From Streptococcus sp. CSL10205-OR2 (GTDB lineage: Bacteria; Bacillota; Bacilli; Lactobacillales; Streptococcaceae): 64,000 nucleotides of DNA. The DNA lies in NCBI RefSeq assembly GCF_025660655.1, contig NZ_JAOTIN010000008.1:1-64000 (forward strand). The letters are read 5' to 3'. A program made the position numbers and the translations under genes. The notes below the pieces were generated by a model. The model saw only the letters and a list, made by a program, of their open reading frames with translations. It did no database searches and was not told the DNA's origin. Of the stretch, positions 57,583-64,000 are shown one piece after another. Every line of letters begins with the position of its first letter. Position 1 is the stretch's first letter.

Positions 57583-58842
57583 TTAATGATCAACAAGAAC
57601 AATATCAGCACCTAAGTACTTTAATTTTGCAACAATATTGGAATAACCACGCAGAATAAATTCGACATTAGTGATTTCAGTCTCACCATCAGCCATCAAG
57701 CCAGCAATAATCAAGGCAGCTCCAGCTCTTAAATCAGTGGCTTTAACTTTGGCACCAGATAGTGAAGATGGTCCATTATAAATAATTTTACCTCCAACTA
57801 CTGAAATATCAGCATTCATTCTTGCTAATTCTGGCACATGATTAATACGTTTTTCATAGATGGTGTCAATAATAACGCCTCTTCCTTTTGAACGAAGTAA
57901 TAAGGGAGTGATTGGTTGTTGTAAATCCGTTGCAAATCCTGGATATGGTGAGGTTTTAATCGTGATAGCTCTTAAATGATCTTGTTTTTCAACAAAAACA
58001 CTATCTTCTTCAACGGTCATTTTTACACCCATCTCTTCAAGTTTTGAAATAAAACCTTCTAAGTGTTCATAAAGAACGTTATTAACTCTAATTCCCTCTC
58101 CTACTGACGCAGCAAGAGCAATATAAGTCCCTGCTTCTATACGATCTGGAATAACCTGATGACGGGTACTTCCTAATTGTGAAACACCTTCAATTGTAAT
58201 AACATCTGTTCCCGCACCACGAATGTGTGCCCCCATATTATTTAGAAAGGTAGCAACATCAATAATTTCAGGTTCTCTAGCAGCATTTTCAATAATAGTT
58301 TTTCCTTTTGCTTTTGTTGCAGCTAGAATCGTATTGATTGTAGCACCAACGCTAACTGTATCCATATAAATATGAGTACCCATTAGAGGTTTTCCATGGG
58401 TTGTTAGCTTCATATAATCGCCTTCAAAAGAGGAATTAGCCCCCATAGCTTCAAATGCTTTTAAATGTAAATCAATTGGTCGAGGACCAAGATCACAACC
58501 ACCAGGTAAGCCTACAACAGCCTCACCAAATCGTCCTAAAAGACTTCCATAAAAATAGTAGGAAGCTCTTAAACTATTTATTTTACCATAAGGCATAGGC
58601 TTATTTTGAATACCTCTTGAGTCGATTTCTAAAGAATCCTCGTCTCTTTTAACCGAAGCACCCATTGCGATTAAAATGTCAATAAGACTATCAACATCAC
58701 TAATATCTGGAACACCGTCCAGTCTGACAATTTCATCTGATAATATGGCGGCTGGAATTAAAGCAACAACACTATTTTTTGCACCAGATACTGTTACTTC
58801 TCCTTTTAATTTTTTACCACCATTAATTATAATTTTTTTCAT
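57583..58842 (-). CDS. murA2: UDP-N-acetylglucosamine 1-carboxyvinyltransferase (second paralogue)
   Basis: Second MurA (often called MurZ), 419 aa, with [13 protein letters not shown] near the N-terminus and catalytic Cys116 in [14 protein letters not shown]. It is clearly diverged from murA1 at 17243-18514, for example at the residue after the catalytic Cys (Asp instead of Thr). The two probably overlap in function. The start follows AGGAAAG. It is monocistronic, downstream of metK. Confidence 0.95.
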   Translation of the reverse strand: MKKIIINGGKKLKGEVTVSGAKNSVVALIPAAILSDEIVRLDGVPDISDVDSLIDILIAMGASVKRDEDSLEIDSRGIQNKPMPYGKINSLRASYYFYGSLLGRFGEAVVGLPGGCDLGPRPIDLHLKAFEAMGANSSFEGDYMKLTTHGKPLMGTHIYMDTVSVGATINTILAATKAKGKTIIENAAREPEIIDVATFLNNMGAHIRGAGTDVITIEGVSQLGSTRHQVIPDRIEAGTYIALAASVGEGIRVNNVLYEHLEGFISKLEEMGVKMTVEEDSVFVEKQDHLRAITIKTSPYPGFATDLQQPITPLLLRSKGRGVIIDTIYEKRINHVPELARMNADISVVGGKIIYNGPSSLSGAKVKATDLRAGAALIIAGLMADGETEITNVEFILRGYSNIVAKLKYLGADIVLVDH

Positions 58843-58878
58843 TTCAATATCTTTCCTATACTAGACTTCAACCTTTTT

Positions 58879-58908
58879 ATTTTACCATATTATAGCTTAT
58901 TTTGACAA
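58879..58908 (-). promoter_or_regulatory. Possible murA2 promoter
   Basis: TTGTCA (58903-58908), 18-base spacer and TAAAAT with TGG extended element (58879-58884). A TATAAT eight bases upstream could be an alternative -10. Confidence 0.45.
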
Positions 58909-58923
58909 ATTTTATGAAAATCA

Positions 58924-58954
58924 ACAAAAAAAGAGAGGGGTAACCTCTCTTTTT
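58924..58954 (-). terminator. metK terminator
   Basis: AAAAGAGAGG pairs with CCTCTCTTTT around a short loop, followed by TTTTTTTG on the minus strand. The stem overlaps the stop codon. Confidence 0.88.
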
Positions 58955-60143
58955 ATTGGGTTAAAATAGTTTTTAAGGCTTCAACTTTATCTAATCTCTC
59001 CCAAGGCAAGTCAAGATCAGTACGTCCCATATGACCATAAGCAGCTGTTTGTCTGTAGATAGGACGTTTTAAGTCCAACATTTTTATAATACCTGCTGGA
59101 CGCAAATCAAAAATCTGACGGACAGCTTTTTCCAATTGTTGTTCGCATACTTGACTAGTACCAAAAGTATCAATACGAATAGATACTGGATGAGCGACAC
59201 CAATAGCATAAGCTAATTGCACTTCAACCTTATTAGCAAAACCAGCTGCCACTATATTTTTAGCAATATATCTAGCGGCATAGCTTGCCGAGCGATCAAC
59301 TTTTGTGGCATCTTTTCCAGAAAAGGCACCTCCACCATGACGAGAATAACCACCATAGGTGTCAACAATAATTTTTCGTCCAGTTAACCCTGAGTCTCCT
59401 TGAGGTCCACCAATCACAAAACGTCCTGTAGGATTGATAAAAAATTTAGTTTCTGAATCCAAATACTCTTTTGGAATAACAGATTTTATCACTCGTTCAA
59501 TCATATCCTGTCTAATTTGTTCTTGGCTAACTTCAGGATTGTGTTGTGTTGAAATAACGACTGTATCAACGCGAAGAGGCTTATCATTTTCATCATATTC
59601 AACAGTTACTTGACTTTTCGCATCTGGACGTAGGTAAGAAAGCACTTCTTTTTTTCGAAGATCAGCTAATTTTCTAACGAGTTGATGAGCTAACGAAATA
59701 GGTAGTGGCATCAATTCAGGTGTCTCATTGACAGCAAAACCAAACATTAAACCTTGGTCACCAGCACCAATAAGACTAAGTGCATCGTCATCACCTGATC
59801 GATTTTCCAAGGCCTTATTAACACCTTGTGCGATATCGGGTGATTGTTCAACAAGAGAAGGATGAACACCTACTGTTTCTGCTGAAAAGCCATATTCAGT
59901 GTTAGTGTAGCCAATATCTGCTATAGTATCTCTAACAACTCGATTGATATCAACATAAGCCGACGTTGTGATTTCTCCAAAAACATGAACGGAACCTGTA
60001 TAAACAACGGTTTCTGCTGCTACATGAGCATTAGGATCTTGTTCCAGTATGGCATCTAAAATAGCATCTGAAATCTGATCAGCAATCTTATCTGGATGAC
60101 CCTCTGATACTGACTCAGAAGTGAATAATTTACGTTCTGACAT
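58953..60143 (-). CDS. metK: S-adenosylmethionine synthetase
   Basis: Makes SAM from methionine and ATP in the cytoplasm. It is 396 aa with [17 protein letters not shown] (about 11-27), [12 protein letters not shown] (about 126-137) and [16 protein letters not shown] (about 265-280) motifs. The ribosome binding site, GGGGGAC, is part of the SMK riboswitch, so synthesis should shut off when SAM is plentiful. Confidence 0.98.
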   Translation of the reverse strand: MSERKLFTSESVSEGHPDKIADQISDAILDAILEQDPNAHVAAETVVYTGSVHVFGEITTSAYVDINRVVRDTIADIGYTNTEYGFSAETVGVHPSLVEQSPDIAQGVNKALENRSGDDDALSLIGAGDQGLMFGFAVNETPELMPLPISLAHQLVRKLADLRKKEVLSYLRPDAKSQVTVEYDENDKPLRVDTVVISTQHNPEVSQEQIRQDMIERVIKSVIPKEYLDSETKFFINPTGRFVIGGPQGDSGLTGRKIIVDTYGGYSRHGGGAFSGKDATKVDRSASYAARYIAKNIVAAGFANKVEVQLAYAIGVAHPVSIRIDTFGTSQVCEQQLEKAVRQIFDLRPAGIIKMLDLKRPIYRQTAAYGHMGRTDLDLPWERLDKVEALKTILTQ

Positions 60144-60147
60144 ATTT

Positions 60148-60228
60148 TTATGTCCCCCTTTTAATTAATAGTGTTAAAAAGTTACAAAGTACTAGCAAGG
60201 CTATCTTTTCGGGACTTATTAACTTTGT
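60148..60228 (-). promoter_or_regulatory. SMK box (SAM-III riboswitch) of metK
   Basis: The transcript has GTCCCGAAAAGATAGC (GTCCC at 60211-60215), CTTTGTAAC and then AAAAGGGGGACAT (GGGGGAC at 60152-60158). This order matches the lactic-acid-bacteria SMK motif, in which SAM stabilises pairing of the anti-Shine-Dalgarno GTCCC with the GGGGGAC ribosome binding site. Confidence 0.9.
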
Positions 60229-60229
60229 T

Positions 60230-60235
60230 ATTATA
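60230..60235 (-). promoter_or_regulatory. metK promoter, extended -10
   Basis: Minus-strand TGATATAAT directly upstream of the riboswitch; the -35 region is weak. Confidence 0.65.
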
Positions 60236-60329
60236 TCATGTTTTCTAAAATAATTCATTCGAGAATAATGTCTTTTATTAACTTGTCTGAACTGTTGAAG
60301 ATTCTTTTTTAGTGATTTTGATTGAAAAA

Positions 60330-60360
60330 TATCAAAAAACGTCCTAATCATAGGACGTTT
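60330..60360 (-). terminator. Terminator of the histidine-triad lipoprotein gene
   Basis: AAACGTCCTA pairs with TAGGACGTTT around a four-base loop, followed by six T. Confidence 0.88.
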
Positions 60361-60372
60361 TAGAGGTAACTT

Positions 60373-60903
60373 TTATTTATTGTCGTTGTCATGATCATCA
60401 TGATCTTCATCATGATCATCGTGTCCTTCATGATCTTCATCGTGGTCATCACCTTCAGTTAAAGCCATCGCTTCTGCTTTAGTGAGGATGGTATCAGTAT
60501 TTTCTCTATCTTTTGGATAATAGTAAAATTTTTCGTTGACTTTGATAATATAGCCTTCAGCAACTTCATATAAAACATCACTATCATTCAATTTATAACT
60601 GTCTTCTGGTAAAGTAGTGTCCAAGAATTTAGCATTACTTGGTACTTTTCCTTCTTCAAAATGATCATGGTCACCGTGAACATAAGCATAGCCATCTGAC
60701 ATAATTTCAGAAACAATGATAAGGTCATCGTGGTCATCATGATCAGCATGATCATCTTTATCATCATGATCAGTTGTTACTTGGGTAGTCACCATATCAT
60801 CATCTTTTTGATTATCAGTTGTTGATGCTTGACAAGCAGTCAATAGAAAGTAACCTGCTAGAACAACACCCATCATTTTTATTATTTTTAGATTTTTAAG
60901 CAT
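60373..60903 (-). CDS. Compact histidine-triad, Asp/His-rich zinc-type lipoprotein
   Basis: Secreted lipoprotein of 176 aa: signal with lipobox LTAC (Cys24), an Asp/His-rich stretch (45-60), then one domain resembling the first histidine-triad domain of pneumococcal Pht proteins. It includes DGYAYVHGDHDHF (His76, His79, His81), NDSDVLYEVAEGYIIKV and KFYYYPKDREN. It ends in a second Asp/His-rich tail (about 151-176). Pht proteins are usually over 800 aa with five or six triads, so this is a miniature. The AdcR box in its promoter supports zinc-starvation induction and a role in zinc capture; that role is inferred. The ribosome binding site is AAGGAGG. Confidence 0.88.
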   Translation of the reverse strand: MLKNLKIIKMMGVVLAGYFLLTACQASTTDNQKDDDMVTTQVTTDHDDKDDHADHDDHDDLIIVSEIMSDGYAYVHGDHDHFEEGKVPSNAKFLDTTLPEDSYKLNDSDVLYEVAEGYIIKVNEKFYYYPKDRENTDTILTKAEAMALTEGDDHDEDHEGHDDHDEDHDDHDNDNK

Positions 60904-60921
60904 TTTTTTGCCTCCTTTTTA

Positions 60922-60933
60922 TTAACCAGTTAA
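60922..60933. promoter_or_regulatory. AdcR zinc-regulator box
   Basis: TTAACCAGTTAA is a full match to the streptococcal AdcR consensus TTAACYRGTTAA. It overlaps the end of the -10 element and the predicted start site, so AdcR-Zn should block transcription. Confidence 0.93.
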
Positions 60934-60961
60934 GTATATCATGAATAATTGTTTTTTTCAA
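60933..60961 (-). promoter_or_regulatory. Promoter of the histidine-triad lipoprotein gene
   Basis: TTGAAA (60956-60961), 17-base spacer, TATACT (60933-60938) on the minus strand. Confidence 0.85.
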
Positions 60962-61002
60962 GGATTAATATCATTTAAAATGATTTTTCAAGTCTTTTGT
61001 AT

Positions 61003-61008
61003 TATACT
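61003..61008 (+). promoter_or_regulatory. Promoter placing the birA start codon at +1
   Basis: TATACT, then AGAAAC, then ATG at 61015. No ribosome binding site is present; the -35 is weak. Confidence 0.65.
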
Positions 61009-61014
61009 AGAAAC

Positions 61015-61956
61015 ATGAAAACATACGAAAAAATTTTTTGCAGACTTTCTGAAACCAAAGGCTTTGTCACTGGAGAAGAACTTGCTGTCCATTGTCAGGT
61101 GTCAAGAACTGCTATTTGGAAAGCTATTCAAAAATTAGAACAATATGATATTAAGATTCAATCTCAAAAAAAGCGAGGGTATCGATTACTATCAGGTGAT
61201 TTACTAATTCCAGATCTCATTGAAAAACAAATTGGTATTCCTGTTCTTCTTAACCATAACAGTCTATCAACGCAATTAGATGCTAAAATTGGCATTCAAG
61301 AGGGACAAAATGCACCAAGACTGTATCTTGCTAGTAATCAAAAAGAAGCTAAAGGACGATTTGGGAGGTCTTTTCATGCTTCTTCTGGTGGTATTTACAT
61401 GTCCTTACATATTCAACCTCATATTGCTACTGATAAACAACCTGCTTATACTATGATGATTGCAAGTGCTATTGTTAAAGCCATTTCTCGCTTAACAGGT
61501 ATTGACACAAAAATTAAATGGGTCAATGATATCTACCTAGGACAAAAAAAAATAGCTGGTATTTTAACCGAAGCCATTAGTTCTGTTGAAACAGGCATGA
61601 TAACTGATGTGATTATAGGTATTGGTGTCAATTTTAATATCAAAGAAATGCCTAAAGAGCTTGAAAATAAAGCCATATCACTTTTTTCAGAAGAGCCTAG
61701 CATTACAAGAAATCAACTCATCGTAGAAATTTTAAAGTTGTTTTTGACCACTCCTGAAACAGATCTCATAAAAGTCTACAAAGATAAATCTTTCATTCTA
61801 GACAAACAAATTACCTTCAAAGAAGATGGAAAAACCTATCAGGGTGTTGCAGAAGATATTACAGATAACGGCGCTTTAGTCGTCCAACTAGATAATGGAA
61901 AAACAAAAACACTCTTAGGAGGAGACATTAGTCTTTCTTCTTGGGAGATGAGTTAA
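61015..61956 (+). CDS. birA: Bifunctional biotin-protein ligase / biotin repressor
   Basis: Attaches biotin to carboxylase carrier domains; with its N-terminal winged helix (about 1-62, VSRTAIWKAIQKLEQYD) it can also repress biotin genes. It is 313 aa with the ligase motifs KGRFGRSFHASSGGIY (about 114-129) and KWVNDIYLGQKKIAGIL (about 166-182). The frame extends upstream to a TTG at 60997, but this lies before the -10 element, so the ATG at 61015 is chosen. It overlaps the convergent DUF3272 gene by 29 bases. Confidence 0.94.
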   Translation: MKTYEKIFCRLSETKGFVTGEELAVHCQVSRTAIWKAIQKLEQYDIKIQSQKKRGYRLLSGDLLIPDLIEKQIGIPVLLNHNSLSTQLDAKIGIQEGQNAPRLYLASNQKEAKGRFGRSFHASSGGIYMSLHIQPHIATDKQPAYTMMIASAIVKAISRLTGIDTKIKWVNDIYLGQKKIAGILTEAISSVETGMITDVIIGIGVNFNIKEMPKELENKAISLFSEEPSITRNQLIVEILKLFLTTPETDLIKVYKDKSFILDKQITFKEDGKTYQGVAEDITDNGALVVQLDNGKTKTLLGGDISLSSWEMS

Positions 61957-62122
61957 AATAACGGGTCCACTTACTAATAATATAGGCTTTTCGAAGATTT
62001 TGAAGCAGAAAAATGGCCCAAAACCCAACTAACCAATAAGTGTGATTAAAAAAGGCATCTGCTAGAAAATATGTTTCTACACTACACATGGCAGCCAGAA
62101 TAAAAAATTGTTTTAGTGTCAT
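61928..62122 (-). CDS. DUF3272-like small membrane protein
   Basis: A 64-aa protein with two predicted membrane helices (about 5-25 and 29-45) and a basic C-terminus, resembling the streptococcal DUF3272 family found next to birA. Function unknown. Its 3' end overlaps birA on the other strand by 29 bases. The ATG is exactly six bases after TAGAAT, with no ribosome binding site. Confidence 0.75.
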   Translation of the reverse strand: MTLKQFFILAAMCSVETYFLADAFFNHTYWLVGFWAIFLLQNLRKAYIISKWTRYFNSSPKKKD

Positions 62123-62128
62123 AAAAAT

Positions 62129-62134
62129 ATTCTA
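62129..62134 (-). promoter_or_regulatory. Promoter placing the DUF3272 start codon at +1
   Basis: Minus-strand TGATAGAAT (extended -10), then ATTTTT, then ATG. It sits immediately after a terminator hairpin. Confidence 0.6.
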
Positions 62135-62136
62135 TC

Positions 62137-62164
62137 AAAAAAACTGCTAAAAAGCAGTTTTTTT
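62137..62164. terminator. Hairpin with T-runs upstream of the DUF3272 gene
   Basis: AAACTGCT pairs with AGCAGTTT around AAAA and is flanked by A and T tracts. It can stop minus-strand transcription arriving from the allD-like gene and could also act on the plus strand after birA. Confidence 0.8.
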
Positions 62165-62233
62165 GATGCCATCATAATAATAATCTAATACGGCTTTGAT
62201 AAAATAGTAGATTTTACATAAAAGTGTTAAAAT

Positions 62234-62261
62234 CTTCCTCATCTCGATTGAAATGAGGAAG
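62234..62261 (-). terminator. Hairpin after the allD-like gene
   Basis: CTTCCTCAT pairs with ATGAGGAAG around a 10-base loop; the tail ATTTTAAC is T-poor, so this may be a weak terminator or 3'-end protector ahead of the stronger one at 62137-62164. Confidence 0.55.
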
Positions 62262-62283
62262 ATAAAATATCATGCCAAGAATT

Positions 62284-63348
62284 TTATTTTGCAAAAGGAT
62301 CTTTGTCACCATATTTATCAAAATGAAGTGTCTCTGATTTCAGGTAATCAATGATCCATTTTGGAATATTGATGCCATTTTCTTTATTTTTTTGGTAAGT
62401 TAGAATATTTGGCTCACCAGGATAGTAAACTTGTTCAAATCCTTTAGCTGGTTTCACCTCATGCAATTCATTAATACTTTGTTCAACATAATTTTTAAAG
62501 ACGTCAAGATTAATAAATCGAGAAGGATCAATCACAATAAAGAGATGACCTAGGTCTCTTCCTTTTGTCAAATCTGCATACATGGATGAGACATGTTTTC
62601 CAAATGGTAAACCAAGCATAACACCACTAAGCATATCAACCATCATCATTAGACCATATCCTTTAGGTCCTGATAAAGGGAGTAGACCAGCAACAGCCAT
62701 CGGATCAGTCGTTGGTACACCGTGACTATCCACCGCCCAAGTTTCAGGAATGGCTTTACCTTTAGATCTAGCGTCTAAAATTTTACCCCATGCTTGAACA
62801 GTTGTTGCCATGTCAAAAACGACTGGTCGACCTGTTTTTCTTGGTGCTCCAAAACCAATTGGGTTGGTACCATAATAAACCTCAGAACCTCCAAAAGGAA
62901 CAACCATTGGGTCGGATTGACAAATAGAGATAGCTACTAAATCTTCGTTGGCTAATTTTTCTAAATAGTATGACATTGTCCCAGTATGACTAACTTTTGA
63001 AAGTCCAACAATGGCAACTCCCGTTTCTTTGGCCATTTCAATAATTGGTTCAAGTGCTAAATTGGCAACATAGTGACCTTGAGCATTATCACCATGATAA
63101 ATACCAGTGCTAGCACCAGTTTTTTCAAATTTTAAGTTAGGGTGACGTGTCACACCACCTTTATCTATACGTTCAGCATAGTAGTCAACACGCACAGCAC
63201 CGTGAGAATGTATCCCAGACAAATCAGCAAAAACAAGATGATTAGCCACTTCTTTTGCTTGTTCTTCTGGAAGACCAGCTCTGTGTAATTTATCAAAAAT
63301 CAATTGATGTAATTCAGAATCTTTTATTCTAATTAATTGTTCATCCAC
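62284..63348 (-). CDS. allD: Ureidoglycolate dehydrogenase-like oxidoreductase (AllD family)
   Basis: NAD(P)-dependent dehydrogenase of the malate/L-lactate (Ldh_2) family, 354 aa. Family-defining segments are ADLSGIHSHGAVRVDYYAER (about 42-61), SHTGTMSYY, YYGTNPIGFGAP and FDMATTVQAWGKILDARS, and PLSGPKGYGLMMM. These resemble E. coli AllD more than malate or sulfolactate dehydrogenases as I recall them. No other allantoin-pathway gene is visible, so the substrate may differ. The start is GTG at 63348, eight bases after AGGAGG. It follows the symporter gene by 43 bases. Confidence 0.8.
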   Translation of the reverse strand: MDEQLIRIKDSELHQLIFDKLHRAGLPEEQAKEVANHLVFADLSGIHSHGAVRVDYYAERIDKGGVTRHPNLKFEKTGASTGIYHGDNAQGHYVANLALEPIIEMAKETGVAIVGLSKVSHTGTMSYYLEKLANEDLVAISICQSDPMVVPFGGSEVYYGTNPIGFGAPRKTGRPVVFDMATTVQAWGKILDARSKGKAIPETWAVDSHGVPTTDPMAVAGLLPLSGPKGYGLMMMVDMLSGVMLGLPFGKHVSSMYADLTKGRDLGHLFIVIDPSRFINLDVFKNYVEQSINELHEVKPAKGFEQVYYPGEPNILTYQKNKENGINIPKWIIDYLKSETLHFDKYGDKDPFAK

Positions 63349-63391
63349 TATAGAATCCTCCTATAAGATAATAGAGTTGTTGAAGGTTGGC

Positions 63392-64000
63392 TTACTTTTT
63401 CAATTCACCCACACTTTTTGCCACTAACATGGCTGTAAATACATCAGAATCAACATTTAAAATTGTTCTTATCATTCCAACAAAATAATCAACACCTGCA
63501 AATAATGCCACCGCTTCTATTGGAATACCCATTTGTGGAAAGATAATCGCTAAAGACACGATACTTGATCCTGGTGCAACTGAATTAGCCAGAGAAACTA
63601 AGGAGGCTAACACACCCAAATAAATCAATTTATCAATTCCCAGATTAAATGAATACATTTGAGCAACTGTCACAACAGTAATAGCCATGTGCATGGCTGC
63701 ACCATTACTGTTTAAAGAAACACCCAACGGTAACACTAGATTAGTGATATAATCATCAATTTTTAAATATTTTTTGGCACCTTCAATGGCTGTTGACAAT
63801 GTAATGGCAGAAGATCCCGTTGTAAGAGCAACTATAGACATTTCTTTAACACCCTTAACAAGAAAAGATACCGATTTTTTACAATAAAGACTAACAACAG
63901 CAATCCAAATGCCTAAAAATAGCAAGGTTGCAAATGCATAGACCAACAAATATTTTAAAAGTGGTAAAATAACTGACAAACCTGCTTCACTAGCAGTATC
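63392..64000 (-). CDS. Dicarboxylate/amino acid:cation symporter, C-terminal part
   Basis: Partial membrane transporter: the frame is open to the window edge (203 codons, beginning DTASEAG), so the N-terminal half is missing. It has the DAACS hallmarks: a serine-rich TGSSAITLSTAI re-entrant loop and NSNGAAMHMAI, the sodium/substrate-binding motif. Glutamate, aspartate, C4-dicarboxylates or serine are family substrates; the exact one is unclear. It precedes the AllD-like gene, so the pair may import and oxidise one hydroxy-acid-type compound (inference). Confidence 0.88.
   Translation of the reverse strand, partial: DTASEAGLSVILPLLKYLLVYAFATLLFLGIWIAVVSLYCKKSVSFLVKGVKEMSIVALTTGSSAITLSTAIEGAKKYLKIDDYITNLVLPLGVSLNSNGAAMHMAITVVTVAQMYSFNLGIDKLIYLGVLASLVSLANSVAPGSSIVSLAIIFPQMGIPIEAVALFAGVDYFVGMIRTILNVDSDVFTAMLVAKSVGELKK

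Noticed and set aside
60148..60351. A 67-codon minus-strand open frame upstream of metK
   Set aside because: It covers the metK promoter and SMK riboswitch, has no ribosome binding site and no recognisable protein features.
60380..60450. Short GATCAT-like direct repeats near the 3' end of the lipoprotein gene
   Set aside because: They encode the Asp/His-rich tail and are explained by codon repetition, not a separate repeat element.

Overview
The window is low-GC Gram-positive DNA (roughly 35% GC by eye) from a Streptococcus. Genus evidence is the vicR-vicK-vicX-rnc-smc cluster, the streptococcal atp order (c-a-b-delta-alpha-gamma-beta-epsilon), murA-epuA-endA, a preQ1-II riboswitch in front of queT, an SMK (SAM-III) box in front of metK, an SpxR homologue and a CshA-type fibrillar adhesin. 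As I remember it, the gene order from pheS to birA is close to the Streptococcus mutans chromosome. The species cannot be fixed from this window. I see no tRNA, rRNA, IS element, prophage or CRISPR array.

Layout, left to right. 1-4792 (minus): the 5' 1597 codons of a CshA-like wall adhesin, cut by the window edge. 4950-8719: pheST under a Phe T-box. 8765-15966: vicRKX-rnc-smc, essential envelope signalling plus RNase III and SMC. 16155-18803: small DUF1146 protein, murA1, epuA and the membrane nuclease endA. 18922-25266: the F1Fo ATPase operon. 25346-38751: a carbon-storage block reading ligA-dgk-pulA, then glgB-C-D-A-P. 38800-39372: queT with its riboswitch. 39519-39971: a GtrA-family gene on the plus strand. 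39992-43712: an ABC exporter with a DesK/DesR-like two-component pair and a DUF1722 gene. 43822-47459: GNAT, spxR, map and a BrkB-family membrane protein. 47628-57535: the maltose/maltodextrin regulon (malQ-malP, malR, malXFGK). 57583-60235: murA2 and metK with its SAM-sensing leader. 60373-60961: a compact histidine-triad lipoprotein with a textbook AdcR zinc box. 61015-62122: birA and a DUF3272 gene. 62284-64000: an AllD-like dehydrogenase and a truncated dicarboxylate/amino-acid symporter.

Functionally, maltodextrins enter through MalXFGK, are processed by MalQ and MalP, and can be stored as glycogen (GlgC/D, GlgA, GlgB) and mobilised by GlgP and PulA. MalR operators sit in both mal promoters.

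Most of the window is conserved core chromosome. The observations I rate highest are: six transcription units whose start codon lies exactly six bases after a -10 hexamer with no ribosome binding site (candidate leaderless mRNAs); the AdcR-boxed mini histidine-triad lipoprotein; two unassigned palindromes ahead of the ABC/two-component operon; the terminator plus long hairpin between malX and malF; and the AllD-like gene beside birA. I found no clearly undescribed multi-gene system.
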